From the NCBI RefSeq assembly GCF_014199415.1, contig NZ_JACIJN010000001.1, positions 434,001 through 498,000 on the forward strand: a DNA stretch of 64,000 bases, written 5' to 3'. The translations under genes and the position numbers were made by a program. The notes beneath the pieces are model-generated. The model was not told the DNA's origin, searched no databases, and was given only the letters and a program-made list of their open reading frames with translations. This DNA comes from Sphingomonas endophytica (lineage in GTDB: Bacteria > Pseudomonadota > Alphaproteobacteria > Sphingomonadales > Sphingomonadaceae). This document shows positions 50,585 to 63,515 of this stretch, one piece after another (positions within the stretch are counted from its first letter, which is position 1; the number at the start of each line of letters is the position of its first letter).

Positions 50585-50962
50585 TCAGCCCAGCATCGCG
50601 AGCATGATCCGGGTCGAACACAGCGAACAATGCAGCGCGCGCGCCGCGCCCTCCGGACAGGTGATGCACGCGCGTTGCGGACGCGCGCCGTCGAGCAGAT
50701 CGATCAGCATCCGCTCGTCCGCCGACAGGGCCGTCACCGTCCCGACCCGGAACGCTCGCCCCAGCGCCGTCTCGTACAGCGTCATCAGACTGTCGAACAC
50801 CGGTGCCAGCATCCCGGCGTGATGCGGCGCGAGCAGCCGGTGCAGCCGTTGCTGGGTACAGGCATGCCGGTCGCGCGCGGCGCGCCACCCGCGCGCGAGC
50901 GTCGGTAACAGACAGGCGATCCCGCGCGACGACGGCGACAAAGGTGGTGCGACGATGCTCAT
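50585..50962 (-). CDS. 125-aa protein with C-terminal CxxC-x9-CxxC motif, unknown function
   Basis: Basic N-terminus (SPSSRGIACLLPTLARGWRAARDRHACTQQR in part), a middle YETALGRAFRVGTVTALSADERMLIDLLDG and a C-terminal CITCPEGAARALHCSLC motif (CxxC, nine residues, CxxC), able to hold zinc or a cluster. GGAGGGT lies 5-11 nt before the ATG, which strongly supports translation. I recall similar hypothetical proteins in sphingomonads but no function. It sits alone between iclR and the sugar porter. Confidence 0.7.
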   Translation of the reverse strand: MSIVAPPLSPSSRGIACLLPTLARGWRAARDRHACTQQRLHRLLAPHHAGMLAPVFDSLMTLYETALGRAFRVGTVTALSADERMLIDLLDGARPQRACITCPEGAARALHCSLCSTRIMLAMLG

Positions 50963-51021
50963 GCCTGACCCTCCACGACCGGAACCAGCCCATAGCCTAC
51001 ATGCGAATGATTATTAATAGA

Positions 51022-55731
<4,710 letters not shown>

Positions 55732-55798
55732 GAGACGTCGCGTCGCCCCGGCCGTAAGCCGGGGCGACGAGCGTGAGTAAGGCGCGCGATCCACAATC

Positions 55799-55892
55799 CG
55801 TCATCCCCGCGCAGGCGGGGATCCAGACGCGCAGGTCGTCGTAAGAGCAGCAACGTCAGAGGTTCTGAATTCCCGCCTTCGCGGGAATGACG
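55799..55892. repeat. Intergenic palindromic repeat, family A (copy 4)
   Basis: Left CGTCATCCCCGCGCAGGCGG, GATCCAGACGCGCAGGT; right GGTTCTGAATTCCC and GCCTTCGCGGGAATGACG. It fills most of the 234-nt gap between the beta-galactosidase and the DUF454 gene; no gene is seen in the rest of the gap. Confidence 0.88.
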
Positions 55893-55965
55893 GTAATAGT
55901 GGTGGCACGGCACCGTTCCACCACCCGGGACGTTCCCCGCCCACCGCAGAGGAACCGCGACGATC

Positions 55966-56391
55966 GTGACCGACCTGCCCACCGACCCGATCAAGCCCGG
56001 CCGCCTCCACGCCGCGGCGCGTTATGGCTGGCTGGCGCTCGGCTTCTTCTTCGTCGCACTCGGCGTGATCGGCGCGCTGTTGCCGCTGATGCCGACCACG
56101 ATCTTCCTGATCCTCGCCGCGGGCTGCTTCGCGCGTTCCTCCCCGCGGCTGGAGGCGTGGCTGCTCGACCATCCGCGCTTCGGCCCAACCTTGCGCGCGT
56201 GGCGACGCGACCGCGCGATCCCGCGCCGCGCCAAGTGGCTCGCCTGCAACGGCATCGCCGCCGGCTACGTGATCTTCCTCGTCACCGCGCATCCGCGCCT
56301 GCCGCTCGCCTTGATCGTCGCCGCGGCGATGGCGGCGTGCGCGCTCTTCATCCTCTCGCGCCCGTCGCCCGCCGCATGGTCGGACGCATAA
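55966..56391 (+). CDS. DUF454 (YbaN-like) inner-membrane protein
   Basis: 141 residues with about four helices. The YbaN signature is LGVIGALLPLMPTTIFLILAAGCFARSSPRLEAWLLDHPRFGPTLRAWRR (seen in pieces). Function unknown; E. coli YbaN is uncharacterised. GTG start; GAGGAA lies 7-12 nt upstream. Its last 16 nt overlap the HNH gene in another frame. Confidence 0.88.
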   Translation: MTDLPTDPIKPGRLHAAARYGWLALGFFFVALGVIGALLPLMPTTIFLILAAGCFARSSPRLEAWLLDHPRFGPTLRAWRRDRAIPRRAKWLACNGIAAGYVIFLVTAHPRLPLALIVAAAMAACALFILSRPSPAAWSDA

Positions 56392-56723
56392 GGCGCAAGG
56401 CCGGGCTCGCCGAAGCCGACGCGCGCGCGCGCAGGGTCGATACGGCACCCGCACTCTGCGCGCTTTGCGCACGCCCGCTCGGCACCCGCGTCGAATGGCA
56501 CCACGTCATCCCGCGCAGCGAGGGTGGCACCGACACCGTTCCGCTCCACCCAATCTGTCACCGCGCGATCCATGCCGCCGCCGACAATGCCACGCTCGCG
56601 CGCGCCGGGACGCTCGACGCGATCCGCGATCTGCCACCGCTGAGTCGCTTCCTGCGCTGGATCGCGGACAAGCCCGCCGACTTCCACGCGCCCACCCGTC
56701 GTCGCCGCGATCCGCTGCAATAA
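56376..56723 (+). CDS. HNH endonuclease domain protein
   Basis: 115 residues with a compact HNH domain: CALCARPLGTRVEWHHVIPRSEGG, then PLHPICHRAIHA; the paired cysteines (CALC) and the HH-x-IPRSEGG ... C-H ... H pattern are complete. The C-terminal 45 residues (LRWIADKPADFHAPTRR) are not recognised. Small HNH proteins of this sort occur in many bacteria without a known target. It overlaps DUF454 by 16 nt, so it is probably co-translated. No phage genes surround it. Confidence 0.82.
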   Translation: MVGRIRRKAGLAEADARARRVDTAPALCALCARPLGTRVEWHHVIPRSEGGTDTVPLHPICHRAIHAAADNATLARAGTLDAIRDLPPLSRFLRWIADKPADFHAPTRRRRDPLQ

Positions 56724-56944
56724 GGCCGCATTGCGGCGCAGCATTCCGACTGTGGCCGTGATGCGGCACTGATGTTCATCTTCTCGACAGATTGCGTGTC
56801 TTTGAAGCAACACTGCACGGGTTCCACATCAGAATGGCGTTTTTTGGCGCAACCAAGCGGGGGAGGCGTGGTTAGAGCAGTCCCCGGCCCGGCCGCACCT
56901 GGTGCTGCGACAAACCGGGCAACGAAACTGTATTGAGGTATAAT

Positions 56945-57541
56945 ATGCGTAAGCTCGTTCTTGCGGCCGTTGCCGCATCCGCCGCGTTCGTCGCCACCCC
57001 CTCGCTCGCGCAGGACATGTCGACCACCGACACCACCACCGCGACCGCGCCGGACGGCACCCGCGCATTCGGGATCGAGCCGTATGTCGCGGTGCGCGGC
57101 GGCTGGGAAGAGTTCCAGAGCGACAGCGTTCCGGGCGCCCCGCGTCAGAACAAGCTGAACGGTTCGCTGGTCGAGGGTCTGGCCGGCGTGAACATTCCGC
57201 TCGGGCCGGTGTTCGTCGGCGCCGAAGGCAACGTTGCCAAGGGCGTGTCGGGCGACATCGACTGGCAGTATGGCGCCGCCGGCCGCTTCGGCTTCCGCGC
57301 CGGCGACAGCGGCCTGATCTACGGCAAGGTCGGCTACCAGTGGGTCAATTTCGACAAGCGCGTGAACACCGATCGTGACTTCCACGACATGACCTACGGC
57401 ATCGGCTTCGAGGTCGGCCCGAAGGACATCGGTCTCGGCGGCATCACCAGCAACTCGGGCATCCGTCTGCGTGGCGAAGTGTCGAGCTACGGCTGGACCA
57501 ACAGCTTCCGTCCGACGCTGGGCATCGTCGCGCACTTCTGA
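56945..57541 (+). CDS. Outer-membrane beta-barrel protein (opacity/porin-like)
   Basis: 198 residues: signal peptide (MRKLVLAAVAASAAFVATPSLA), a short Thr/Asp-rich linker (STTDTTTATAPDG), then an eight-stranded-like barrel with alternating strands (VAVRGGWEEFQSD, FVGAEGNVAKG, LIYGKVGYQWVNFD, IRLRGEVSSYGW) and a C-terminal phenylalanine (VAHF), the Omp85-recognised ending. TTGAGG lies before the ATG. It is preceded by a 221-nt region with an AT-rich GTATAAT-like stretch. A terminator follows. Function unknown; perhaps a structural or porin-like protein. Confidence 0.87.
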   Translation: MRKLVLAAVAASAAFVATPSLAQDMSTTDTTTATAPDGTRAFGIEPYVAVRGGWEEFQSDSVPGAPRQNKLNGSLVEGLAGVNIPLGPVFVGAEGNVAKGVSGDIDWQYGAAGRFGFRAGDSGLIYGKVGYQWVNFDKRVNTDRDFHDMTYGIGFEVGPKDIGLGGITSNSGIRLRGEVSSYGWTNSFRPTLGIVAHF

Positions 57542-57619
57542 TGCGCTGACGACAGGTTTCCGATCGTCGAAGGGAGCCTTGGACGATCGGGCCGCACCAG
57601 TTGCGTTTCGTGCGGGGAG

Positions 57620-57653
57620 AAAAGGGCGGGGCCGGATGGCCTCGCCCTTTTCC
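57620..57653 (+). terminator. Terminator hairpin after the outer-membrane protein
   Basis: AAAAGGGCG pairs with CGCCCTTTT around GGCC-GGAT-GGCC, with further TCC. As the stem is A-rich on the left and T-rich on the right, it can act in both directions, for the barrel gene and for the convergent rnc. Confidence 0.85.
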
Positions 57654-57701
57654 TTGTGCGGTCAACATCGCTGGTCGCGCACGACGCGTTGGAGCGTCGG
57701 C

Positions 57702-58397
57702 TTACCGCCGCCGCTTGCGCCGCGGCGCAGCCTGCGTGCTCAACACGTCCAGCAGCGCCTGCGCGGCCGCGGTCTCGGCCTCCTGCTTGCTGGTCCCCTC
57801 GGCGCTGACCTCGTCCTTGCCGACCGCCACCCGGACCGTGAAGCGCGGCGCATGGCCCGGGCCGGCGCGATCGACCAGTTCATAGGCCGGCACCGCGCGC
57901 CGGTTCGCCGCCGCCCATTCCTGCAACGCCGATTTCGGGTGCTGCGGTGCCTTGTCGTCGCTGTGGATGCGATCCGCCCACAGGCGACGCACCGCCGCGC
58001 GCGCCGCATCGAGCCCGGCGGTGCGATACACGGCGCCGAGCAGCGCCTCCATCACGTCGCCGAGCAAATTGTCGCCATGCTGTGCGCCATCGTCGCGCGC
58101 CTGCTTGCCGAGCCGGACATGCGCCACCGCGCCGATCCCGCGCGCCACCTCCGCGCAGACCGCGCCCGTCACCAGCGCGTTGAAGCGCTTCGACAATTGC
58201 CCCTCGGGCTCGTCGGGGAACACCTCGCTCAACCACTCGGCCATGATGAGCCCGAGCACGCGATCGCCGAGAAATTCGAGCCGCTCGTAGCTCTCGCCGG
58301 CATGGCTCGAATGCGTCAGCGCGCGCTTGAACAATTCCGGGTCGTCAGGCCGAACCCCCAGAACCTCGTTCACCCATGACGCGACATCGTCGCTCAC
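57702..58397 (-). CDS. rnc: Ribonuclease III
   Basis: 231 residues. RNase III domain with the catalytic signature ERLEFLGDRVLGL, and GDVMEALLGAVY with the second acidic pair; C-terminal double-stranded RNA binding domain (PKSALQEWAA ... AEGTSKQEAETAAAQALLD). It processes rRNA precursors and other duplex RNA. GTG start 2 nt after the lepB stop. The next gene in many alphaproteobacteria is era; here the operon ends instead at a convergent outer-membrane gene. Confidence 0.96.
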   Translation of the reverse strand: MSDDVASWVNEVLGVRPDDPELFKRALTHSSHAGESYERLEFLGDRVLGLIMAEWLSEVFPDEPEGQLSKRFNALVTGAVCAEVARGIGAVAHVRLGKQARDDGAQHGDNLLGDVMEALLGAVYRTAGLDAARAAVRRLWADRIHSDDKAPQHPKSALQEWAAANRRAVPAYELVDRAGPGHAPRFTVRVAVGKDEVSAEGTSKQEAETAAAQALLDVLSTQAAPRRKRRR

Positions 58398-58399
58398 GC

Positions 58400-59215
58400 T
58401 CAGAAGCCGTGCCCGATCCGGCTGAACCGCGCCGCCGACACCCAGGTCCACGGCTTGATCCATTCCGCCGAGCCGTCGGTCGACCAGAAGGTGACCAGCG
58501 CCTTGCCCTGGATACGCTCCATCGGGATGTACCCCATCCCCTCCGGGGGCGCGAAGCGGCTGTCGGCACTGTCGTCGCGATTGTCGCCCATCAGGAACAC
58601 GTCACCGGCCGGAACGGTGTACACGTCGGTGTCGTCGGCGATCGGCAGGTCGCCCTGATCGAGCACCTCGTAGCTGCGTCCGCCCGGCAGCGTCTCGCGG
58701 AAGCGCGGATAGCGACAGATCGGCTGCCCGGCCTTGTCGACGTCCTGAAACTCCGCGCCGCACTTCTCGGCCGGGAAATTGGGGGTCAGCGGCACGATGA
58801 AGTCCGCGACCCGCTGCTTGGGGATCGCCTTGTTGTTCAGGAACAACTGGCCGTTCCGCATCTGGATCGTATCGCCGGGCAGCCCGATCACGCGCTTGAT
58901 GACGTCATGATCGTCCGGCCCGAGCGAGCGGAACACCACCGTATCGCCGCGCGTCGGCGTGCTCGCGAAGATCCGCCCGGGGATCAACGGAATGCCCAGA
59001 GGAAGCGACCAGCGCGAATAGCCGTAATTCCACTTCGACACGAACAGATAGTCGCCGATCAGCAGCCGCGGGAGCATCGATTCGGACGGGATCGAGAACG
59101 GCGAGAAAATGAAGCTGCGCAGGACGAACACGAACAACGCCAGCTTCAGCAGGAAGCGGATCGTCTCGCTGGTTTCGGAACGCGCGGGCTTGCCGGGGGC
59201 AGCGGGGGTGGCCAT
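58400..59215 (-). CDS. lepB: Signal peptidase I
   Basis: 271 residues. One N-terminal helix (about 18-38) then the catalytic domain: Ser in FSIPSESMLPRLLIGDYL, Lys in DHDVIKRVIGLPGD and box E-like GDVFLMGDNRDDSADSR. It removes Sec and Tat signal peptides. The start is MATPAAPGKP; an upstream ATG is also in frame. It precedes rnc with 2 nt between, a standard lepB-rnc pair. Confidence 0.96.
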   Translation of the reverse strand: MATPAAPGKPARSETSETIRFLLKLALFVFVLRSFIFSPFSIPSESMLPRLLIGDYLFVSKWNYGYSRWSLPLGIPLIPGRIFASTPTRGDTVVFRSLGPDDHDVIKRVIGLPGDTIQMRNGQLFLNNKAIPKQRVADFIVPLTPNFPAEKCGAEFQDVDKAGQPICRYPRFRETLPGGRSYEVLDQGDLPIADDTDVYTVPAGDVFLMGDNRDDSADSRFAPPEGMGYIPMERIQGKALVTFWSTDGSAEWIKPWTWVSAARFSRIGHGF

Positions 59216-59310
59216 GAAGCACCGCGTCGCGCAACCGCTCGCCTTCGTCAAGCGGAGCCTTGGCTCGCGCGAACGGTTATGCCCCGCAATTGGTCGGAAG
59301 GAAGATGCAG

Positions 59311-60801
59311 ATGGCGGATTGGTCGAAGATCGAAGCGCTCCCGAAAGAGCGTCTGGAGACCTTGTTCGCGAACGACGCGGATCGGCTGGCGAAGCTGTCG
59401 CTCGACGTCGCCGGCATCCATTTTGACTGGTCGAAGACGCATTTGACCCCGGAGGCGGTCGCCGCCTTCGAGGCGCTGGCGAAGGAAACCGATCTCGCCG
59501 GCAAGCGCGAGGCGATGTTCGCCGGCCAGAACGTCAACGTCACCGAGGATCGCCCGGTCGAGCACACCGCCGAACGCGGCGAGGGCAAGGACGAGAGCGT
59601 GGCGCGCGCCGCCGCCTATCACGCGCGGATGCGCGCGGTGATCGACGCGATCGAGGCCGATGCGTTCGGCCCGATCCGCAGCGTCCTCCACGTCGGCATC
59701 GGCGGCTCTGCGCTCGGTCCGCATCTGCTGATCGATGCGCTCGGCCGCGACAGCGACCGCTACGACGTCGCGATCGTCTCGAACGTCGACGGCATGGCGC
59801 TCGACGACGTGTTCGACCGCTTCGATCCGGCGACGACGTTGCTGGTCGTCGCCTCGAAGACCTTCACCACCACCGAGACGATGATGAATGCCGAGAGCGT
59901 CATCGCGTGGATGACCGGTGCGGGCGTCGAGGACCCCTATGGCCGTGTCATCGCGCTGACCGCCTCGCCCGAGAAGGCGATTGAATGGGGCGTCGACGAA
60001 ACGCGCATCCTGCCCTTCTCCGAAGGCGTCGGCGGCCGCTACTCGCTTTGGTCGTCGATCGGCTTCCCGGCGGCGATCAAGCTCGGCTGGGAGCAGTTCG
60101 AGGAACTGCTCGATGGTGCGGCGGAAATGGACCGCCACTTCCGCCTGACCGCGCTCCACGAGAACGCGCCGGCGCTCGCCGCCTTCGCCGACCTCTATTA
60201 CACGCAGGTCCGCCATGCCGAGACCCGCGCGCCCTTCGCCTATGATGAACGATTGCGGCTGCTCCCGAGCTACCTCCAGCAGCTCGAAATGGAATCGAAC
60301 GGCAAGGGCGTGACGGTCGACGGCCAGCCGGTCGGGCGTCCGACCGCCGCGATCACTTGGGGCGGAGTCGGCACCGATGCGCAGCATGCGGTGTTCCAGC
60401 TGCTCCACCAGGGCACCCACCTCGTTCCCGTCGAATTCCTCGCGGTGATCGAGGCGGGCGACACCCTTCCGGCGGAGCACCACCGCCAGTTGCTGCTCAA
60501 CGCCTTCGCGCAGGGCGCGGCGCTGATGAAGGGCAAGCAGGTCGACGATCCCGCGCGCAGCTATCCCGGCGATCGCCCGTCCTCGACGCTGCTGCTCGAC
60601 CGCCTCGACGCACGCACGCTCGGCGCTTTGATCGCCTTCTACGAGCACCGCGTGTTCGTGAACGGCGTGCTGCTCGGCATCAACTCGTTCGACCAGTTCG
60701 GCGTCGAGCTGGGCAAGGAAATGGCCAAGGCGGCGGCGAAGGGCGGCGGCGACTTCGACCCCTCCACCACCGACCTGATCGCGCGCGCCGGTCTGGCGTA
60801 G
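59311..60801 (+). CDS. pgi: Glucose-6-phosphate isomerase
   Basis: 496 residues. SIS-domain phosphosugar isomerase; the signature FSEGVGGRYSLWSSIGFPAAIKLG and LLSYLQQLEMESNGK-type region are intact (LLPSYLQQLEMESNGKGV), with VHIGIGGSALGP at the start of the first SIS domain seen as HVGIGGSALGPHLL. It interconverts glucose-6- and fructose-6-phosphate, linking to GlmS and gluconeogenesis. Two near ATGs: the second (MADWSKIEAL) has GGAAGGA at 7-nt spacing and is chosen. Confidence 0.97.
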   Translation: MADWSKIEALPKERLETLFANDADRLAKLSLDVAGIHFDWSKTHLTPEAVAAFEALAKETDLAGKREAMFAGQNVNVTEDRPVEHTAERGEGKDESVARAAAYHARMRAVIDAIEADAFGPIRSVLHVGIGGSALGPHLLIDALGRDSDRYDVAIVSNVDGMALDDVFDRFDPATTLLVVASKTFTTTETMMNAESVIAWMTGAGVEDPYGRVIALTASPEKAIEWGVDETRILPFSEGVGGRYSLWSSIGFPAAIKLGWEQFEELLDGAAEMDRHFRLTALHENAPALAAFADLYYTQVRHAETRAPFAYDERLRLLPSYLQQLEMESNGKGVTVDGQPVGRPTAAITWGGVGTDAQHAVFQLLHQGTHLVPVEFLAVIEAGDTLPAEHHRQLLLNAFAQGAALMKGKQVDDPARSYPGDRPSSTLLLDRLDARTLGALIAFYEHRVFVNGVLLGINSFDQFGVELGKEMAKAAAKGGGDFDPSTTDLIARAGLA

Positions 60802-60817
60802 GCACGCGCGGCTGCTT

Positions 60818-60847
60818 ATGTGTGTGGCTCTGCGGAGCCATACACAT
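60818..60847. promoter_or_regulatory. Near-perfect inverted repeat overlapping the vapB start codon
   Basis: Arms ATGTGTGTGGCTC (60818-60830) and GAGCCATACACAT (60835-60847) with one mismatch and a TGCG loop. The right arm contains the first two bases of the vapB ATG. It may be the VapBC autoregulatory operator, or an RNA hairpin that hides the start. Confidence 0.7.
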
Positions 60848-61058
60848 GCGGACCAATATTGAGATAGATGATCAGCTCATGGCGGAGGCCATGCGGATCA
60901 CGGGAAAGACCACCAAGCGCGATGCCGTCCATGAAGCCTTGGCGCGCCTCGTGGAGCTCGACCAGCAGGCCACCATCCGCCGCCTGCGCGGCACGATCGA
61001 CTGGGTCGGCGATCTCGATGACATGCGCACCAGCAAGTACCTTCCGGCGGACACGTGA
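60846..61058 (+). CDS. vapB: VapB-type antitoxin
   Basis: 70 residues. N-terminal ribbon-helix-helix of the VapB/DUF2191 kind: MRTNIEIDDQLMAEAMRITG, then KRDAVHEALARLVELDQQ. The C-terminal part (LRGTIDWVGDLDDMR) would bind and inhibit the toxin. It starts inside the inverted repeat and overlaps vapC (GTGA), the standard antitoxin-first, coupled layout. Confidence 0.9.
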   Translation: MRTNIEIDDQLMAEAMRITGKTTKRDAVHEALARLVELDQQATIRRLRGTIDWVGDLDDMRTSKYLPADT

Positions 61059-61450
61059 TCCTTGTCGATTCCGGCGTGTGGATCGACTATTTCGGCGGTG
61101 GACGCACGGCACAGGCTGAGTGGCTCGATGCGCAACTGTCCCGTCGCCGGTTCCTGATCGGTGACCTGATCCTCGTGGAGGTGCTGCAAGGGTGCCGCAC
61201 CGACCGGCAATTCGAGACGCTGCGCACCGCTCTCGCCAAATTCCGCTCCATGCCGATCGTCGATGCGGACGTGGCCCTGCAAGCGGCCCGCAACTATCGC
61301 ACGCTGCGGGCGCTTGGCGTTACGATCCGCAAGACGATCGACACGCTGATCGCGACCCGCTGCATCGTCGACGGCATCCCGCTCCTCTACAGCGACCGCG
61401 ACTTCGACCCCTTCGTCGCGCATCTCGGCTTGCGCCCCGCCATGACGTAA
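61055..61450 (+). CDS. vapC: VapC toxin, PIN domain ribonuclease
   Basis: 131 residues. PIN active-site acids: Asp5 in ILVDSGVWIDYF, Glu in ILVEVLQG, Asp in IRKTIDTLIATRC and Asp in YSDRDFDPF. All four are intact, so the toxin is likely active. VapC toxins cut tRNA or rRNA. GTG start overlapping vapB. The pair lies between pgi and a repeat, a common site for small accessory modules. Confidence 0.92.
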   Translation: MILVDSGVWIDYFGGGRTAQAEWLDAQLSRRRFLIGDLILVEVLQGCRTDRQFETLRTALAKFRSMPIVDADVALQAARNYRTLRALGVTIRKTIDTLIATRCIVDGIPLLYSDRDFDPFVAHLGLRPAMT

Positions 61451-61461
61451 CCTCTCGCCTT

Positions 61462-61557
61462 CGTCATCCCCGCGGAGGCGGGAATCCAGATGCGCAGGTT
61501 TCTCGATAGCGCCGCAACCGCCGGAGGTTCTGGATTCCCGCCTGCGCGGCAATGACG
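61462..61557. repeat. Intergenic palindromic repeat, family A (copy 5)
   Basis: Left CGTCATCCCCGCGGAGGCGG and GAATCCAGATGCGCAGG; right GGTTCTGGATTCCC and GCCTGCGCGGCAATGACG. It lies just after vapC; the rest of the 242-nt gap to gor holds the 26-bp shared sequence and no gene. Confidence 0.87.
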
Positions 61558-61650
61558 AGGAAACCCCGCCCTGTCCTACGCCACCCTGCCCTGCTAACAG
61601 CGGCACCATCCGGCCCGCCGCTGGTTCACGATTCAAATCCAACCCGCGAT

Positions 61651-61676
61651 CGTCTCAACATTCGCAACATTCGCGC
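61651..61676. repeat. 26-bp sequence shared with 3491-3516
   Basis: 25 of 26 bases equal the copy at the other end of the window, in the same orientation on the plus strand. Here it ends 16 nt before the gor start codon, within its leader. Confidence 0.75.
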
Positions 61677-61692
61677 CCACGGAGCCCGTTCC

Positions 61693-63042
61693 ATGTCCGA
61701 CTTCGACTACGACCTTTTCGTCATCGGCGCCGGCTCCGGCGGCACGCGCGCGGCGCGCGTGTCGGCGGCGCACGGCGCGAAGGTGGCGGTGGCGGAGGAA
61801 TATCGCGTCGGCGGCACCTGCGTGATCCGCGGCTGCGTTCCCAAGAAGCTGCTCGTCTACGGCGCGCATTTCGCCGAGGATCTGCGCGACGCCCGCCACT
61901 TCGGCTGGGACGTGCCCGATGACTGCGCCTTCAGCTGGCCGCGGCTGCGCGACAATGTGATGAAGGAAGTGGACCGCATCAACACGGCCTACACCACGAC
62001 GATCGAAAGCTCGGGCGCGGAGATCATCCACCAGCGCGCGACGGTTTCCGGCCCCAACGAGGTCACGCTGGCCGACGGCACGCGGAAGACCGCCAGGACG
62101 ATCCTGATCGCGGTCGGTGCGCACCCCAGCATCCCCGAATGCCCCGGCCATGAACATGGCATCACCTCGAACGAGGCGTTCCATCTCGATAGCGTCCCCA
62201 AGCGCATCCTGATCGCGGGTGCAGGCTATATCGCCAACGAGTTCGCGGGTATCTTCCACCAGCTCGGCGCGCACGTCATCCTGATGAACCGCACCAAGGA
62301 AATCCTGCGCGGCTACGACCTGCAGATCCGCGACCGGCTCCTCCAGATCAGCATGATGAAAGGGCTGGAATTCCGCTTCGACGCCGCCTTCCAGGGGATC
62401 GACAAGGGCGAGGACGGCTGCCTGACCGTCCATATGTCGAACCATGAGCCGGTGACGGTCGACCTCGTGATGTTCGCAACCGGGCGCAAGCCGAACACTT
62501 ACGGCCTCGGGCTGGAAACCGCGGGCGTCGAACTCGACGACCACGGCGCGATCAAGGTCGACGACGACAATCGCTCGACCTGCGCATCGATCTATGCGGT
62601 CGGCGACGTCACCAACCGGATCCAGCTCACCCCGATCGCGATCCGCGAGGGGCAGGCGTTCGCGGACAACATGTACGGCGGCAAGTCGACCAAGGTCGAT
62701 TACGACTGCGTGCCCTCCGCGGTGTTCAGCCACCCGCCGCTCGCCGGTGTCGGGATGACCGAGGCGGAGGCGCGGCAGAAGCTCGGCTCGGTCAAGGTCT
62801 ATTCGTCGGACTTCCGCCCGATGAAGAACGTGCTGGCCGGCCGCGACGAGCGCGCGCTCTATAAGATGGTCTGCGACGGCGAGACCGACCGCGTCGTCGG
62901 CATCCACATGATCGGGCCGGATGTGCCGGAGATCATCCAGTCGGCCGCGGTGGCGGTGAAGGCGGGGCTGACCAAGGCGCAGTTCGACGCGACCGTCGCG
63001 CTCCACCCGACGATGGCCGAGGAACTGGTGCTGCTGAAATAG
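61693..63042 (+). CDS. gor: Glutathione-disulfide reductase
   Basis: 449 residues. FAD-binding FVIGAGSGGTRAARV, redox-active cysteines C43 and C48 in GGTCVIRGCVPKKLL, NADPH loop IAGAGYIANEFAGIF followed by basic residues (NRTKEILRGYD), second FAD motif YAVGDVTNR and C-terminal HPTMAEE with the catalytic His-Glu pair. It keeps glutathione reduced with NADPH. The start is MSDFDYDLFVIG. Upstream lies the 26-bp shared sequence; downstream a GC-only hairpin. Confidence 0.95.
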   Translation: MSDFDYDLFVIGAGSGGTRAARVSAAHGAKVAVAEEYRVGGTCVIRGCVPKKLLVYGAHFAEDLRDARHFGWDVPDDCAFSWPRLRDNVMKEVDRINTAYTTTIESSGAEIIHQRATVSGPNEVTLADGTRKTARTILIAVGAHPSIPECPGHEHGITSNEAFHLDSVPKRILIAGAGYIANEFAGIFHQLGAHVILMNRTKEILRGYDLQIRDRLLQISMMKGLEFRFDAAFQGIDKGEDGCLTVHMSNHEPVTVDLVMFATGRKPNTYGLGLETAGVELDDHGAIKVDDDNRSTCASIYAVGDVTNRIQLTPIAIREGQAFADNMYGGKSTKVDYDCVPSAVFSHPPLAGVGMTEAEARQKLGSVKVYSSDFRPMKNVLAGRDERALYKMVCDGETDRVVGIHMIGPDVPEIIQSAAVAVKAGLTKAQFDATVALHPTMAEELVLLK

Positions 63043-63060
63043 GCGGGCAAGTGAAATGAC

Positions 63061-63096
63061 GGGGCGGGGCGGGATCACCCCACCCCGCCCCGCCCC
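63061..63096. terminator. Perfect 13-bp all-GC hairpin between convergent gor and thioesterase genes
   Basis: GGGGCGGGGCGGG pairs with CCCGCCCCGCCCC over a 10-nt loop. It begins 18 nt after the gor stop and codes for the Gly-rich end of the thioesterase on the other strand. No T run follows, so classical Rho-independent ending is uncertain; a stalled or blocking structure is possible. Confidence 0.5.
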
Positions 63097-63515
63097 GCCG
63101 GGATCACCGCCGCCGTCATCCGCGCGAGACACACCAGCCGCTCCGCCTCGTCGGTCACCCGGATCGTCCACACCTGCGACGACCGCCCGCGCGCCTCGCT
63201 GATCGCGGTGGCGTAGACGAACCCCTCGCCGACCGGCCGCAGGTGGTTGGCGTTGATCTCCATGCCGACCGCCGCGGAGGTCGCCGGATCGAGCGTCGCC
63301 ATCGCCGCGACGGAGGCGACCGTCTCGGCCAGCGCGACCGAGGCGCCGCCATGCAGCCGCCCGTACGGCTGCCGAGTCCGCTGGTCGACCGGCATCCGCG
63401 CGCGCAGCCAGTCATCCCCGGCGTCGACGAACTCGATCCCGAGCAGGCCGGGCATCGACCCCGCACAGCCCGCGGTCAGGGCACCAAGATCGAGAGGGGA
63501 ATGCCAGATACTCAC
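63075..63515 (-). CDS. PaaI family hotdog thioesterase
   Basis: 146 residues, hotdog fold with the catalytic-region motif PYGRLHGGASVALAETVAS (family: HGG-x-x-x-x-LAE). It hydrolyses acyl-CoA thioesters; the aromatic-CoA PaaI group is closest, substrate uncertain. GTG start overlaps the stop of the upstream gene (GTGA). The last residues (GRGGVG) are encoded by the GC-only hairpin. Confidence 0.87.
   Translation of the reverse strand: MSIWHSPLDLGALTAGCAGSMPGLLGIEFVDAGDDWLRARMPVDQRTRQPYGRLHGGASVALAETVASVAAMATLDPATSAAVGMEINANHLRPVGEGFVYATAISEARGRSSQVWTIRVTDEAERLVCLARMTAAVIPAGRGGVG

Noticed and set aside
56376..56723. Prophage or homing element suggested by the HNH gene
   Set aside because: No phage genes, intron signals or compositional change around it.
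61630..61645. TTCAAATCC, resembling a tRNA T-loop
   Set aside because: No acceptor, D or anticodon stems can be built around it.
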